From Sphingomonas sp. CROZ-RG-20F-R02-07 (GTDB taxonomy: Bacteria > Pseudomonadota > Alphaproteobacteria > Sphingomonadales > Sphingomonadaceae): DNA of 64,000 bases. The stretch covers positions 682,001-746,000 of the forward strand of contig NZ_JAKNQJ010000001.1 in NCBI RefSeq assembly GCF_022662335.1, given 5' to 3'. This document shows, in pieces, positions 29,727 through 40,220 of this stretch (position 1 is its first letter; each line of letters opens with the position of its first letter). Below the pieces are notes generated by a model. The model had not been told where the DNA came from, searched no databases, and worked only from the letters and a program-made list of their open reading frames with translations. The position numbers were made by a program, and so were the translations under genes.

Positions 29727-29748
29727 GACGATCGACTGGAGGATGAAC

Positions 29749-30336
29749 ATGACCGAGCCACGCGACATCGCCGGACATAACGCTACCTATGCCGATGCCA
29801 CCCACCCGATCGGCGCGGGTTGGGGATGGGTGCTGGCATCGGGTATCGTCTCGGCCATCGTCGGGCTGATGGCGTTCGCATGGCCCTTCTCCGCGACGAT
29901 CGCGGCCACGCTCATCATCGGAGCGTTCCTGCTCGCCGCCGGGGCGGTCTCGATCGGCGCGGGAATTTTCGGGCGTGGGCATGAGGGACGGGTCTATGCC
30001 ACGCTGCTCGGGATCGTGGCGCTCGTGATCGGGCTCGTCATGATCTTCGAGCCCGCGACGGGTGCGCTGTCGCTCACGTTGCTGGTGGCGATCTGGCTTG
30101 GCGCACGCGGCGCGCTGGAGCTTTATTGGGGCACGAAGTCGCGGCGTCACCGCGGCATGCTGATCGCCCTCGGGCTGGTCAATATCCTGCTTGCGCTGTT
30201 CGTGCTCGGCACGATGCCCTGGTCGGCGCTGACGCTGCCGGGATATATCCTGGGGATCAGCTTCCTGTTCGGCGGGATCACGTCGATCATCTCGGCGCTG
30301 GCACACCGCAAGGGCGCCGTGGCCTTCGCGGTCTAA
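29749..30336 (+). CDS. HdeD family membrane protein (DUF308)
   Basis: A protein of 195 residues with six predicted membrane helices arranged as DUF308 repeats (GIVSAIVGLMAFAWP, LLGIVALVIGLVMIF, LGLVNILLALFVLG). HdeD of E. coli is an acid-resistance membrane protein; the mechanism is unknown. ATG 29749 has GGAGG six bases upstream, whereas ATG 29743 touches that site. The gene is alone between dnaE and glutathione peroxidase genes on the other strand and has its own stress promoter. Confidence 0.88.
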   Translation: MTEPRDIAGHNATYADATHPIGAGWGWVLASGIVSAIVGLMAFAWPFSATIAATLIIGAFLLAAGAVSIGAGIFGRGHEGRVYATLLGIVALVIGLVMIFEPATGALSLTLLVAIWLGARGALELYWGTKSRRHRGMLIALGLVNILLALFVLGTMPWSALTLPGYILGISFLFGGITSIISALAHRKGAVAFAV

Positions 30337-30339
30337 AGG

Positions 30340-30819
30340 CTACAGCAACGCGGCGATGTCCGCTTCGATATCGGCCGGCTTGGTGGTGGGCGCGTAGCGT
30401 TTCACCACCCGCCCGTCGCGATCGACCAGGAACTTGGTGAAGTTCCACTTGATCGCTTTCGAACCCAGCAGGCCCGGCGCCGCATCCTTGAGCGCGGCGA
30501 ACAGCGGGTCGACCGCCGGTCCGTTGACGTCGATCCTGGCGAAGAGCGGGAACGTCACGTCATAGGTGAGCGAGCAGAAGCTGGCGATCTCCGCCGCATC
30601 GCCCGGCTCCTGCGCGCCGAACTGGTTGCAGGGAAAACCAAGTACGGTGAAGCCTTGGGGTGCATATCTGCGGTGCAGTTCCTCCAGCCCGGCATATTGC
30701 GGCGTGAACCCGCATTTGGACGCGGTGTTGACGATCAGCAGCACCTTGCCCGCGTGGGCCTGAAGGCTCACTGGATCGCCACGCGCGCCTTTCACCGTGA
30801 ATGCGGTAACTGCCGTCAT
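30340..30819 (-). CDS. glutathione peroxidase
   Basis: A protein of 159 residues of the thioredoxin-fold GPx family. The peroxidatic Cys is near residue 36 in TASKCGFTPQY (Cys, not selenocysteine), FPCNQFGAQEPG near 64 supplies Gln, and WNFTKFLVDRDG near 125 supplies the Trp/Asn. Bacterial Cys-GPx proteins reduce organic hydroperoxides, often with thioredoxin. The start overlaps the acetyltransferase stop (ATGA), so it is the last gene of a leftward unit with that gene, lolD and lolC/E. Confidence 0.93.
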   Translation of the reverse strand: MTAVTAFTVKGARGDPVSLQAHAGKVLLIVNTASKCGFTPQYAGLEELHRRYAPQGFTVLGFPCNQFGAQEPGDAAEIASFCSLTYDVTFPLFARIDVNGPAVDPLFAALKDAAPGLLGSKAIKWNFTKFLVDRDGRVVKRYAPTTKPADIEADIAALL

Positions 30820-31406
30820 TCGTGCCTCCGCAGCAACCCCTCCAGATTGCGCCGCACCTGCGGCCATTCGTGGGCGAGGATGGAATAAACCACACTGTCG
30901 CGCGAGGCGCCGTCGGGCGTCACCATATGGCCGCGCAGCACGCCGTCCATTCGAGCGCCCAGTCGCTCGATCGCGGCACGGGACGACCGGTTGAGGAAAT
31001 TGGTTCGCAGCTGCACGCAGCGGCAGCCAAGAGCATCGAAGGCGTGGCCGAGCAGCAACCGCTTGGCGTCGGTGTTGACGCCGGTGCGCTGCACGGCGCG
31101 CGCATAGACGGTGCCACCGATCTCGAGCCGGCAATGCGCCTCGGCCATCCGCATGAAGCGGGTGACGCCCACCACGCGACCGTCACGATCCACCACCGTG
31201 AACGGCAGCGCCCGTCCAGCCCGCCGTTCGCTTTCCAGCCGATCGTACCAGTCTTCGATCGTCGCCGCGTCGGGAACGATTGTCGCGAACACGTCTTCGA
31301 GCCCGACCGCGAAGGCCGACACGATCGCATCCCGGTCCGCTCGCTCAAGAGGCCGCAGCGTGACGTGGCGGCCGATCAGCGTCGGCGTTTCGCGCCAGTC
31401 GCTCAT
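30816..31406 (-). CDS. GNAT family N-acetyltransferase (RimJ/RimL-like)
   Basis: A protein of 196 residues with the GNAT fold: N-terminal [16 protein letters not shown], central [10 protein letters not shown], and an acetyl-CoA-binding region around [31 protein letters not shown] that marks the RimJ/RimL-type branch. The acceptor (ribosomal protein, amino acid or drug) is unknown. It overlaps lolD upstream and glutathione peroxidase downstream by four bases each. Confidence 0.87.
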   Translation of the reverse strand: MSDWRETPTLIGRHVTLRPLERADRDAIVSAFAVGLEDVFATIVPDAATIEDWYDRLESERRAGRALPFTVVDRDGRVVGVTRFMRMAEAHCRLEIGGTVYARAVQRTGVNTDAKRLLLGHAFDALGCRCVQLRTNFLNRSSRAAIERLGARMDGVLRGHMVTPDGASRDSVVYSILAHEWPQVRRNLEGLLRRHE

Positions 31407-32086
31407 GCCAGCACCCCCTCGTGCAGGCGCACCACCCGGTCCATCTTCGCCGCCAGCCGTTCGTTGTGCGTCGCCACCAGCGCGGCGGAGCCTTCCTCGC
31501 GGACGAGGCGCAGGAACTCGGCCAGCACGAGATCGGCGGTGTGTTCGTCGAGATTGCCGGTCGGCTCGTCCGCCAGCACCAGCGCGGGGCGGTTGGCGAG
31601 CGCGCGGGCCACCGCCACGCGCTGCTGCTCGCCACCCGAGAGCTGGCTCGGCCGATGCGTGAGCCGGTGGCCCAACCCCAATTGCGTCAGCAGGTCGCGG
31701 GCGCGCGCATCGGCCTCCCCGCGATCCACGCCCTTGACCATCTGCGGCAGGACCACATTCTCGGTCGCGTTGAAGTCGGGGAGCAGATGGTGGAACTGAT
31801 AGACGAAGCCGAGCGAGTCCCGGCGCACCACGGTGCGGCCATGCGCATCGAGCTTCGCCGCCTCGGCGCCAGCGATCCGGATCGATCCCTCGAAGCCGCC
31901 CTCGAGCAGGCCGACCGCCTGGAGCAGCGTCGATTTGCCCGAGCCCGACGGGCCGAGCAGCGCCACGATCTCGCCCGCGCCGACCGACAGATCGACACCG
32001 CGCAGCACGTCGATCCGCTCGCCACCCTGAACGAAATGCCGCGCGAGACCGGCGGTCTGCAGGACGGACGCTCTCGCTTCATTCAT
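31403..32086 (-). CDS. lolD: lipoprotein-releasing ABC transporter, ATP-binding protein
   Basis: A protein of 227 residues, one ABC ATPase domain: Walker [10 protein letters not shown] near residue 43, Q-loop [16 protein letters not shown], signature LSGGEQQR near 148, Walker [10 protein letters not shown] near 166. The LLPDF/TENV stretch is typical of LolD, which powers extraction of lipoproteins from the inner membrane. The permease gene directly upstream overlaps it by eight bases, forming the Lol complex pair. Confidence 0.94.
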   Translation of the reverse strand: MNEARASVLQTAGLARHFVQGGERIDVLRGVDLSVGAGEIVALLGPSGSGKSTLLQAVGLLEGGFEGSIRIAGAEAAKLDAHGRTVVRRDSLGFVYQFHHLLPDFNATENVVLPQMVKGVDRGEADARARDLLTQLGLGHRLTHRPSQLSGGEQQRVAVARALANRPALVLADEPTGNLDEHTADLVLAEFLRLVREEGSAALVATHNERLAAKMDRVVRLHEGVLA

Positions 32087-33335
32087 AACGCAGCACCTGA
32101 ACGGGATCGGTGCTCGCCGCCTTCCACGCCGGATAAAGCGTGGCCAGAAAGCTGAACCCCAGCGCCATCAGCGTGATGACCAGCACCTCGACCGGGTCGG
32201 TCTTCGACGGCAGCTCGGTAAGATAGCGGATCGAGGGATCCCACAAATTCTGGCCGGTGACGAACTGGACGAAATTCACCACGCCCTGCCGGTAGAAGAG
32301 GAACACAAAGCCGAGCCCCAGCCCCGCCACCGTGCCGAGCGCACCGATCGTGGTGCCCACCACCATGAAGATCCGCATCAGTCCGCCGCGCGTCGCGCCC
32401 ATCGTGCGCAGGATGGCGATGTCGCGCGTCTTGGCGCGCACCAGCATGATGAGCGACGACAGGATGTTGAACACCGCGACCAGAATGATGATCGACAGCA
32501 CGGTGAACATCGCCACCCGCTCGACCGCCAGCGCCTCGAACAGTTGCGCGTTCATCGCCCGCCAATCCTGGATCACCGCACGACCGCCGAGCTTGGGCGC
32601 GAGCGGCGCGAGGATCGCACCCACGCGATCGGGATCGACCGTGTTCACCTCGACCATGCCGGCAGCATCGCCCATCAGGAGCAGCGTCTGCGCATCCTCG
32701 ATCGGCATCACCACATAGGCTTTGTCGTAATCGTACACGCCGATCTCGAAGATCGCGCCAACGGTATAGGTGATGATCCGCGGCACCGTGCCGAAGGGCG
32801 TCGTCTGGCCTTGCGGGCTGATGAGCGAGATTTCGCTGCCGACTTCGGCGCCCAGGGACTCGGCGAGGCGGGATCCGATCGCGATCCGGCCGCTGCCCGG
32901 CGTGATGCTGGCGAGGCTGCCCATCACCACCTTGCTCTGAATCGTCGAATTGTGGCGGATGTCGTCGACGCGCATGCCGCGCACCAGCACCGCCTCGACG
33001 CGGCCGTTATAGGTCGTCATCAGCGGCTGCTCGATCAGCGGCACCGCCGAGGTGACGCCCGGCGTCGCCTTGGCCTGCGCCATGATCTCGCGCCAGTCGG
33101 GCAGACGACCGCCCACACCCTGGATCACCGCATGGCCGTTCAGGCCGACGATCTTGTCGAACAGTTCGGCGCGAAAGCCGTTCATCACGCTCATGACGAT
33201 GACGAGCGCGGCGACGCCGAGCATCACCGCGACGAGGCTGATCGAGGCGACGAGGAAGATGAACGCCTCGCCCTTGCCCGGCAGCAGATAGCGCCGGGCG
33301 ATCATCCGTTCGTAGGAGGAGAGGATCATGCGCAT
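32079..33335 (-). CDS. lolC: lipoprotein-releasing ABC transporter permease
   Basis: A product of about 418 residues: a first membrane helix (residues 22-50, [23 protein letters not shown]), a periplasmic MacB-like domain (50-270), then three helices with a FtsX domain. The N-terminal [11 protein letters not shown] and MNGFR blocks are characteristic of LolC/LolE. A single permease gene with LolD suggests a fused LolF-like homodimer as in other alphaproteobacteria. ATG 33335 is chosen over 33377 because the extra segment is Pro/Ala-rich and absent from the family. Confidence 0.92.
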   Translation of the reverse strand: MRMILSSYERMIARRYLLPGKGEAFIFLVASISLVAVMLGVAALVIVMSVMNGFRAELFDKIVGLNGHAVIQGVGGRLPDWREIMAQAKATPGVTSAVPLIEQPLMTTYNGRVEAVLVRGMRVDDIRHNSTIQSKVVMGSLASITPGSGRIAIGSRLAESLGAEVGSEISLISPQGQTTPFGTVPRIITYTVGAIFEIGVYDYDKAYVVMPIEDAQTLLLMGDAAGMVEVNTVDPDRVGAILAPLAPKLGGRAVIQDWRAMNAQLFEALAVERVAMFTVLSIIILVAVFNILSSLIMLVRAKTRDIAILRTMGATRGGLMRIFMVVGTTIGALGTVAGLGLGFVFLFYRQGVVNFVQFVTGQNLWDPSIRYLTELPSKTDPVEVLVITLMALGFSFLATLYPAWKAASTDPVQVLRYE

Positions 33336-33431
33336 GGCCCTAGGGGGTGGCGCCGGTGCTGGCAACCATGGCGCCATGTTGCCGAATCGTCACAGCCTTG
33401 TCGCAATCGTTCCCCGGATGTCACAAGGCCG

Positions 33432-33460
33432 ATGACAAGCGGATCGGCCTGACCTAGCAC
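33432..33460 (+). promoter_or_regulatory. candidate promoter of an orphan transcript
   Basis: ATGACA (33432-33437), 17 bases, then TAGCAC (33455-33460). It faces rightward, away from lolC, with no convincing gene downstream. Moderate match only. Confidence 0.4.
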
Positions 33461-33466
33461 GATGTC

Positions 33467-33610
33467 ACTGACACACAGGCAACGGCCGTGGTTCGGGGAA
33501 AGCCTTCAGCGCCGCTCGAAGAAGCGTGCTGCGGAGGTGGAACTAAGGGGGCTGACGAGCGATCGTCACGCAGGCGCCCGGATCGGAAACGGTCCGGGCG
33601 TTTGCTTTTG
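33467..33610 (+). ncRNA. candidate small RNA
   Basis: The stretch of 376 bp between lolC and the TonB receptor gene holds no convincing coding frame. A promoter-like sequence at 33432-33460 and a strong rightward intrinsic terminator at 33575-33609 bracket about 140 bp, the size of a bacterial sRNA. The middle contains a purine-rich run (GCGGAGGTGGAACTAAGGGG). Frames at 33462-33701 and 33488-33742 read straight through the terminator and are Arg-rich, which argues against coding. No known RNA family is recognised; existence is inferred from signals only. Confidence 0.45.
33575..33609 (+). terminator. rho-independent terminator
   Basis: A 10-bp stem (CGCCCGGATC with GGTCCGGGCG, one G-U pair) around loop GGAAAC, followed by TTTGCTTTT. 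It acts on rightward transcripts only, yet the nearest annotated genes on both sides point leftward. Confidence 0.75.
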
Positions 33611-33711
33611 CGTTGCTTGCGCCGCGACCGGCTATGCCTCCCGACATTTGATTGGGACAAGACGCGCGCAGCGTGCCGTTTGCCGGGTTCCGCGCGTGTA
33701 GGACAACCTCG

Positions 33712-36171
33712 TCAGAACGACCGCGAGATCGTCATTCCATAGGTGCGCGGATCGCCGGGCTGGCCGACCACCAGGCCGGTGCTGCCAGATTGGAGCGCGA
33801 GCACGTCGTAATAATTCCGGTCGAACGCGTTGCGCACCCAGCCGAAGACGTTCCAACTCTCGCGCGCCTTAAAGCCCAGGCGGAAGTTGCTGAGCGCATA
33901 ACCGCGAACATCGGTGTAGAGCGACTCGGACGGGTTGGACGAGAAGCCCGACCGGTAATTGCCGTCGTAACCGACATAGAATTGCCCATCGAGCCCCGCG
34001 ACGCGTGCCGGCAGGTCGTATTCCGCACCATAGGAGAACGCCCATTTGGAGACGCCGGGCAGCCGCTGGCCCGAGATGTCGCAATTCTGCGGGCTGATCC
34101 CGCCGGGGGTGCCGGGTGCGCTCGCCGCCTGCCCCGCCGCCGCGATCGTGCCGCCGCTCAGCTCGGGCGGGCAAGGCGCATCGACGAACTTGACGTATTT
34201 CGCATCGGTGAAGGCGCCATTGGCATAGATGTTGAGCCGCGAATTGATCCGGAACGCCGAGTCGGCCTCGATCCCCCGCGTGCGCACCTTGCCCGCATTG
34301 GCGAGATAGCCGCGCAGCACGCCCAGCTGGCCGTTGGTGACGGTCGCCTGATAATCGGTGATCTCCGTCCAGAAGCCGGCGAGGTTCACGGTCGCGCGGC
34401 GATCCAACACCTGGGTCTTCAGCCCCAGCTCGTAATGGTTGACCTTTTCGGGCTTCACCGTCGCCGCCGTCAGGATCGGCGCGTTGTTGGCGTCGAGCGG
34501 CAGGCCCGACAGGTTGATCCCGCCCGATTTGTAGCTGCGCGCATAGGTCGCATAGGCATGGATGTCGGGTGTCACCGTATAGGCCGCGGTGATGTCGCCC
34601 GAGACGTTCCAGTTATGGAAGCGCGGATCGTAATTCTGCGGGGAGAGCACGCCGCACTGGTCCTTCACCACCGCGCTCGCCGCCTGCGCGGCGGCGGAGC
34701 AACTGAGCGTCGCCCCCGTCCCCGTCGTCACGACGGAGAGATACTGGCCGGTCTTCTCGTCGTAATTGAACCGCAGGCCGGGCGCGATCTGGAACCGGTC
34801 GGTAACGTGCCAGGTGAGCTTGCCGAACAAGGCCGCGCTGGTGTTCCGGAAACCGATCGCGTTGCGAGCGGTCAACCCGTTCAGTACCGCCGGGTTGCGT
34901 CCGTCCGCGCTCGTCGGGTTGAGCAGGAAGGCGCTGGCCGCGGGGCCCTGAACCTGAAGCCCCTGCGTGTCGATCGTCTGATAGAAATAGAAGGCGCCGA
35001 GCGTGTAATCGAGCCGGTGCTTGCCGTTTGACCCGATGCGCAACTCCTGGCTGAACTGTTCCTGCTGCGACGGATTGGCGGATACGGTGGTGATCGGCAG
35101 GCCGATGAAGTCGCGGTCGTTGGAAGGATCCCAGTTCCAGAACCGCCATGCGCTCACCGAGGTGATCGTCGCCCCGCCCAGATCCCAATTGGCCACCAGC
35201 GACGTGCCGCCGAGCGACTGTTTCGCGCGCAGCGGCGTGTCGACGTCGGTCAGCCGATCGAACGCGTCGGTGGAGGGGACGGCATAGCCCTGCGCCGCCG
35301 CCAGCGCGGCATATTGCCGGTTGAGCGGGCGCTGCGTGGCCCCCGTGCGGACATAATATTGGACGCAGCAATTGGGGTTTTGCCGGTTGTAATCGCCATA
35401 GAGCGTCAGATCGAGATTGGGCGCGGCCTGCCACAGCAATTGGCCGCGAAAGCCCAGATTGTCCTGGCTGTTCAGATGCTGATCGGTGCGGACATTGTCG
35501 ATGGTCCCCTCGCGCGTGGTGACCGAGGTGGACAGGCGGATGGCCAGCTTGTCGTCGATCAGCGGCCCCGAGACCGAGGCCTTGCCCTGGAAGAAAATAT
35601 AATTGCCGCCGCTCAGCTCGATCCGCGCCTCAGGCTCGAAACTGGGCTTGCGCGTCGTGATGTTGATCGCGCCCGCCGTCGTGTTCTTGCCGTACAGCGT
35701 GCCCTGCGGCCCGCGCAGGATCTCGATCCGCTCGGTATCGGTGAAGTCGAACGTCGCCGAGGCGATCCGGCTGTAATAGACCTGATCGACATAGATGCCG
35801 ACGCCCTGTTCGATCCCGTCATTGGTGAGGCCGAAGGGCGATCCGAGGCCACGGATGTTGGCGGAGGAGTTGCGCGGGTTGGTCGAATAGAATTGCAGCG
35901 TGGGCTGTAGCTGCGTGATGCGCGCGACATTGTACGCGCCGGTCTCGGCCAGCGCCTGGCCGCCGATCACCGAGATCGCGATCGGCACGCTCTGCACCGT
36001 TTCCGCGCGGCGCCGCGCGGTGACCACGACGTCCCCGCCTCCGCCCTGCTGCGCGGTGCCGAGCCGGCCGGCCTCGTCGGGGGTGGTCTGCCCGGCGGGC
36101 GGAACGGGCGCATCTATAGCGGCGGGCGCGACCGCCTGTCCGGCGAGCAACAGGGCGAGCGTAAGCGACAT
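33712..36171 (-). CDS. TonB-dependent outer membrane receptor
   Basis: A protein of about 819 residues with a signal peptide (MSLTLALLLAGQAVAPAA), a plug domain at about 45-170 (VVVTARRRAETVQSVP, IRGLGSP, ILRGPQGTLYGKNTTAGAIN) and a 22-stranded barrel ending in SRSF. Such proteins import siderophores, sugars or other bulky ligands with TonB energy; the ligand is unknown. ATG 36171 is chosen because GGAGAAG lies five bases before it and the signal peptide follows directly; ATG 36207 would put twelve charged residues before it. No transport or regulatory partner gene is adjacent. Confidence 0.92.
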   Translation of the reverse strand: MSLTLALLLAGQAVAPAAIDAPVPPAGQTTPDEAGRLGTAQQGGGGDVVVTARRRAETVQSVPIAISVIGGQALAETGAYNVARITQLQPTLQFYSTNPRNSSANIRGLGSPFGLTNDGIEQGVGIYVDQVYYSRIASATFDFTDTERIEILRGPQGTLYGKNTTAGAINITTRKPSFEPEARIELSGGNYIFFQGKASVSGPLIDDKLAIRLSTSVTTREGTIDNVRTDQHLNSQDNLGFRGQLLWQAAPNLDLTLYGDYNRQNPNCCVQYYVRTGATQRPLNRQYAALAAAQGYAVPSTDAFDRLTDVDTPLRAKQSLGGTSLVANWDLGGATITSVSAWRFWNWDPSNDRDFIGLPITTVSANPSQQEQFSQELRIGSNGKHRLDYTLGAFYFYQTIDTQGLQVQGPAASAFLLNPTSADGRNPAVLNGLTARNAIGFRNTSAALFGKLTWHVTDRFQIAPGLRFNYDEKTGQYLSVVTTGTGATLSCSAAAQAASAVVKDQCGVLSPQNYDPRFHNWNVSGDITAAYTVTPDIHAYATYARSYKSGGINLSGLPLDANNAPILTAATVKPEKVNHYELGLKTQVLDRRATVNLAGFWTEITDYQATVTNGQLGVLRGYLANAGKVRTRGIEADSAFRINSRLNIYANGAFTDAKYVKFVDAPCPPELSGGTIAAAGQAASAPGTPGGISPQNCDISGQRLPGVSKWAFSYGAEYDLPARVAGLDGQFYVGYDGNYRSGFSSNPSESLYTDVRGYALSNFRLGFKARESWNVFGWVRNAFDRNYYDVLALQSGSTGLVVGQPGDPRTYGMTISRSF

Positions 36172-36300
36172 CGACTTCTCCGGGAATCTCGCCCGAAACT
36201 CCATCAAATCGCTAGGCGATCAACCTGCGTGAATCTTGTTGCCGGTCAAGGCCAGCTTCATCGCCTTGAAAGCGCGTGCTTAACCGCCGCGCCGGCAGCG

Positions 36301-37935
<1,635 letters not shown>

Positions 37936-38019
37936 GGGAGGAGTCTCGTAGCGTGTGTTGGGGACGAACGACAAGCGCCCGCGGATCGCACGGGCGGCTT
38001 TATCGGCGAATGGGTGGGT

Positions 38020-38376
38020 TTAACGGGCGAGCGGGACCGCGGAATTGTCGGCGGGCGCCGTCGTCGGAGCCGCGCCGGGCGCCGTCTGCTGCACCGCCGG
38101 ACGGGTGCGGGCAAGCGACGTGTCGATCGTGTTGATGCTGCCGCGGTGAGTCGCCGCTAGCATGGCGAGCAGGATGGAGAGGCCGATGAACAAGGCCGCC
38201 AGCACCGTCGTCGCGCGCGTCAGGAAATCCGCCGCACCGCGTGCCGACATCAGCCCCGACGGGCTGCCGCCCATGCCAAGTCCACCACCCTCCGAACGCT
38301 GCATGAGGATCACCGTGACGAGGCCTGCGGCGATCAGGGCATGGACGACGAGAAGGAAGGGGAACAAGCGGCACAT
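38020..38376 (-). CDS. secG: protein-export membrane protein SecG
   Basis: A protein of 118 residues: first helix FPFLLVVHALIAAGLVTVILMQ, the SecG signature QRSEGGGLGMG near residue 26, second helix AALFIGLSILLAMLAAT near 60, then an Ala/Pro/Thr-rich tail of about 40 residues. It is the small subunit of the SecYEG channel. ATG 38376 has no strong ribosome site, but the protein begins only a few residues before the first helix as in relatives. Next to pyrG, an order common in alphaproteobacteria. Confidence 0.9.
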   Translation of the reverse strand: MCRLFPFLLVVHALIAAGLVTVILMQRSEGGGLGMGGSPSGLMSARGAADFLTRATTVLAALFIGLSILLAMLAATHRGSINTIDTSLARTRPAVQQTAPGAAPTTAPADNSAVPLAR

Positions 38377-38416
38377 CCCAATTGGCGCGGGGGTCTCCCG
38401 CGGCGACGAAGGCCGG

Positions 38417-38445
38417 CACATAGGCCAGCGCGCCGCGACGATCAA
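38417..38445 (-). promoter_or_regulatory. candidate sigma-70-type promoter of secG
   Basis: Leftward TTGATC (38445-38440), a spacer of 17 bases, then TATGTG (38422-38417), about 40 bp before the secG ATG. Position and spacing fit a housekeeping promoter; the -10 match is moderate. Confidence 0.45.
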
Positions 38446-38568
38446 CCGCGCTCGCCCGCACACGCCGATCGCAATTGACCGGCGGCGCCACGAAACTCGC
38501 GGGACGGGCGGGCGTTATGACCGCGTAATGACGCCCATATCTCTCACAGCCAACGGCGGATCGAATTA

Positions 38569-38937
38569 GTGGCATCCACCATCGCCTCCACCGCTGCCGG
38601 TGCGCTATCGACCTGGATGACGGCGCTGGTCGACTATGTCCGGTCGGGCGAGCCCGATCTCACCAATCGCCAGATGGCGCTGTTGATGGTCGTGTATCTC
38701 GATCCCGGCCCGCATACGGTGCGCGGCCTCGCCCGCGCGCTGAACGTCTCGAAACCCGTGGTGACGCGTGCCTTGAACAGACTGGGTGCGCTCGGCTATC
38801 TGCGCCGCCAGCGCGACGACCGCGACAAGCGCAACATCTTCGTCGCGCGCACCGAAGAAGGGGCAGATTTTCTTGAAGAGTTCGGGCATTTCATCGGCGA
38901 AGGCGATGCCCCCGTCGCCCGAACCGCCCGCGCGTAG
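38569..38937 (+). CDS. MarR family transcriptional regulator
   Basis: A protein of 122 residues with a winged-helix region: LTNRQMALLMVVYL, the recognition helix area TVRGLARALNVSKPVVTRALNRLGALGYLRRQRDDRDKRN split around residues 45-88, and a beta-wing RDDRDKRNIFV. The start is GTG 38569; ATG for MTALVDYV sixteen codons on is an alternative. It overlaps the SH3 protein gene by 32 bp, and target and ligand are unknown. Confidence 0.87.
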   Translation: MASTIASTAAGALSTWMTALVDYVRSGEPDLTNRQMALLMVVYLDPGPHTVRGLARALNVSKPVVTRALNRLGALGYLRRQRDDRDKRNIFVARTEEGADFLEEFGHFIGEGDAPVARTARA

Positions 38938-39250
38938 GCGGTTCGCGCTGACGGGGCGTTCGGCCGTGCTCGATCCCCTCACCCATGCGGTGCGCCCCGA
39001 TATCGCCGACGTGCGGCTGGCGGAACGCGTGTTCGCGCCGCATTATGCTGAGGCGATGGCGCGGCCCGTCGTCTGCGATTGCCCGTTGCGTGCCACGCCT
39101 GAGACTGATTCGGCGACGCTGGCGGTGCTGGCCAAGGGAGACATGATCGACGTGCTCGACATTTCGGGATCGCACGCCTGGGGCATAGCCACCGCATCGG
39201 GGCTGGTCGGCTATGTCGACCTGACCGCGCTCGATCGGATCGCATCATGA
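38906..39250 (+). CDS. SH3-domain protein, apparently NlpC/P60 N-terminal part only
   Basis: A protein of 114 residues. The segment [27 protein letters not shown] followed by a bacterial SH3 fold ([30 protein letters not shown]) matches the N-terminal part of sphingomonad NlpC/P60 cell wall peptidases that usually follow such a MarR gene. The catalytic Cys/His domain is missing: the frame stops at 39250 and overlaps the argC start (ATGA). It has no signal peptide. Either a shortened paralogue or the remnant of a peptidase gene. ATG 38906 has GAAGG just upstream. Confidence 0.65.
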   Translation: MPPSPEPPARRRFALTGRSAVLDPLTHAVRPDIADVRLAERVFAPHYAEAMARPVVCDCPLRATPETDSATLAVLAKGDMIDVLDISGSHAWGIATASGLVGYVDLTALDRIAS

Positions 39251-40179
39251 GTGCCAGCGTGTTCATCGACGGCGCCGCGGGCACCACGGGCCTGGAGATC
39301 CGCGAGCGGCTTGCTGGGCGCGCGGGCGTCGCGCTCATCACCATCCCCGACGATCGCCGCAAGGATGCCGCGGCGCGGCGCGAGGCGCTGAACGACGCCG
39401 ATTTCGTGATCCTCTGCCTGCCCGACGACGCCGCGCGTGAGGCGGTGGCGCTGATCGACAATGGCCGCACCCGCGTGATCGACGCATCGAGCGCGCACCG
39501 CGTTGCGCCAGGCTGGACCTATGGCTTTCCCGAACTCGAGGCCGATCAGGCCGAGCGCATCGCTGGATCGGCGCGGGTCACCAATCCGGGCTGCTGGCCC
39601 AGCGGCTTCCTCGCACTCGTCCGCCCGCTGGTGCGTGCGGGGCTGGTGCCCGCGGACTGGCCGCTCGTCTATTCGGGCGCGTCGGGCTATTCGGGCGGCG
39701 GCAAGGCGATGATCGCCGAATTCGAGGGCGGCGAGGCGGCCACCGGCTTTCGCGCCTATGGCCTTGGCCTAACGCACAAGCATCTGCCCGAGATGCGCGA
39801 CCATGCCGGCCTCGCGCACCCGCCTATCTTCCTCCCCGCCGTCGCCGCCGCCTATCGCGGCATGCTGGGCGAGGTGGGGCTCGCGCTCCACGGCCTGCCC
39901 GGCGCGCCGACGATCGGGGCGATCGACGCAGCGCTGCGCACGGCCTATGCCGATGGGGGCGTCGTCCGAGTGGCGGAGGCGGGTGACACGGCTGCGGTGC
40001 GGCTGGAAGAGGATGCGGGCACCGATCGGATGACGTTGCGCGTGTTCGGCAATCCGGGCAGCGGCCAGGCGCGGCTGATCGCCACCTACGACAATCTCGG
40101 CAAGGGCGCCGGTGGCGCCGCGGTGCAGAATCTCAACATCATGGCCGGGCTCGATCCACTGGCCGGCCTCGTCCTCTGA
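39247..40179 (+). CDS. argC: N-acetyl-gamma-glutamyl-phosphate reductase (short type)
   Basis: A protein of 310 residues reducing N-acetylglutamyl phosphate to the semialdehyde in arginine synthesis. The N-terminal NAD(P) fold starts [19 protein letters not shown], the catalytic Cys is near residue 117 in [11 protein letters not shown], and [11 protein letters not shown] follows near 142. The length and GAAGTTG motif define the type 2 ArgC. It overlaps the SH3 gene by four bases and precedes zwf by 41 bp. Confidence 0.95.
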   Translation: MSASVFIDGAAGTTGLEIRERLAGRAGVALITIPDDRRKDAAARREALNDADFVILCLPDDAAREAVALIDNGRTRVIDASSAHRVAPGWTYGFPELEADQAERIAGSARVTNPGCWPSGFLALVRPLVRAGLVPADWPLVYSGASGYSGGGKAMIAEFEGGEAATGFRAYGLGLTHKHLPEMRDHAGLAHPPIFLPAVAAAYRGMLGEVGLALHGLPGAPTIGAIDAALRTAYADGGVVRVAEAGDTAAVRLEEDAGTDRMTLRVFGNPGSGQARLIATYDNLGKGAGGAAVQNLNIMAGLDPLAGLVL

Positions 40180-40220
40180 TTCCCCGTCCACCGATTCCGG
40201 TCCAGACCCAAGGAAGCCTT

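Noticed and set aside
26229..29780. Open frame of about 1180 codons antisense to dnaE
   Set aside because: It mirrors the dnaE codon pattern, is rich in Arg, His and Asp as antisense of GC-rich genes usually is, and resembles no family.
33462..33742. Two overlapping short frames in the lolC-TonB gap
   Set aside because: Both read through a strong terminator, are Arg-rich and lack a ribosome site; an RNA gene is the better explanation.
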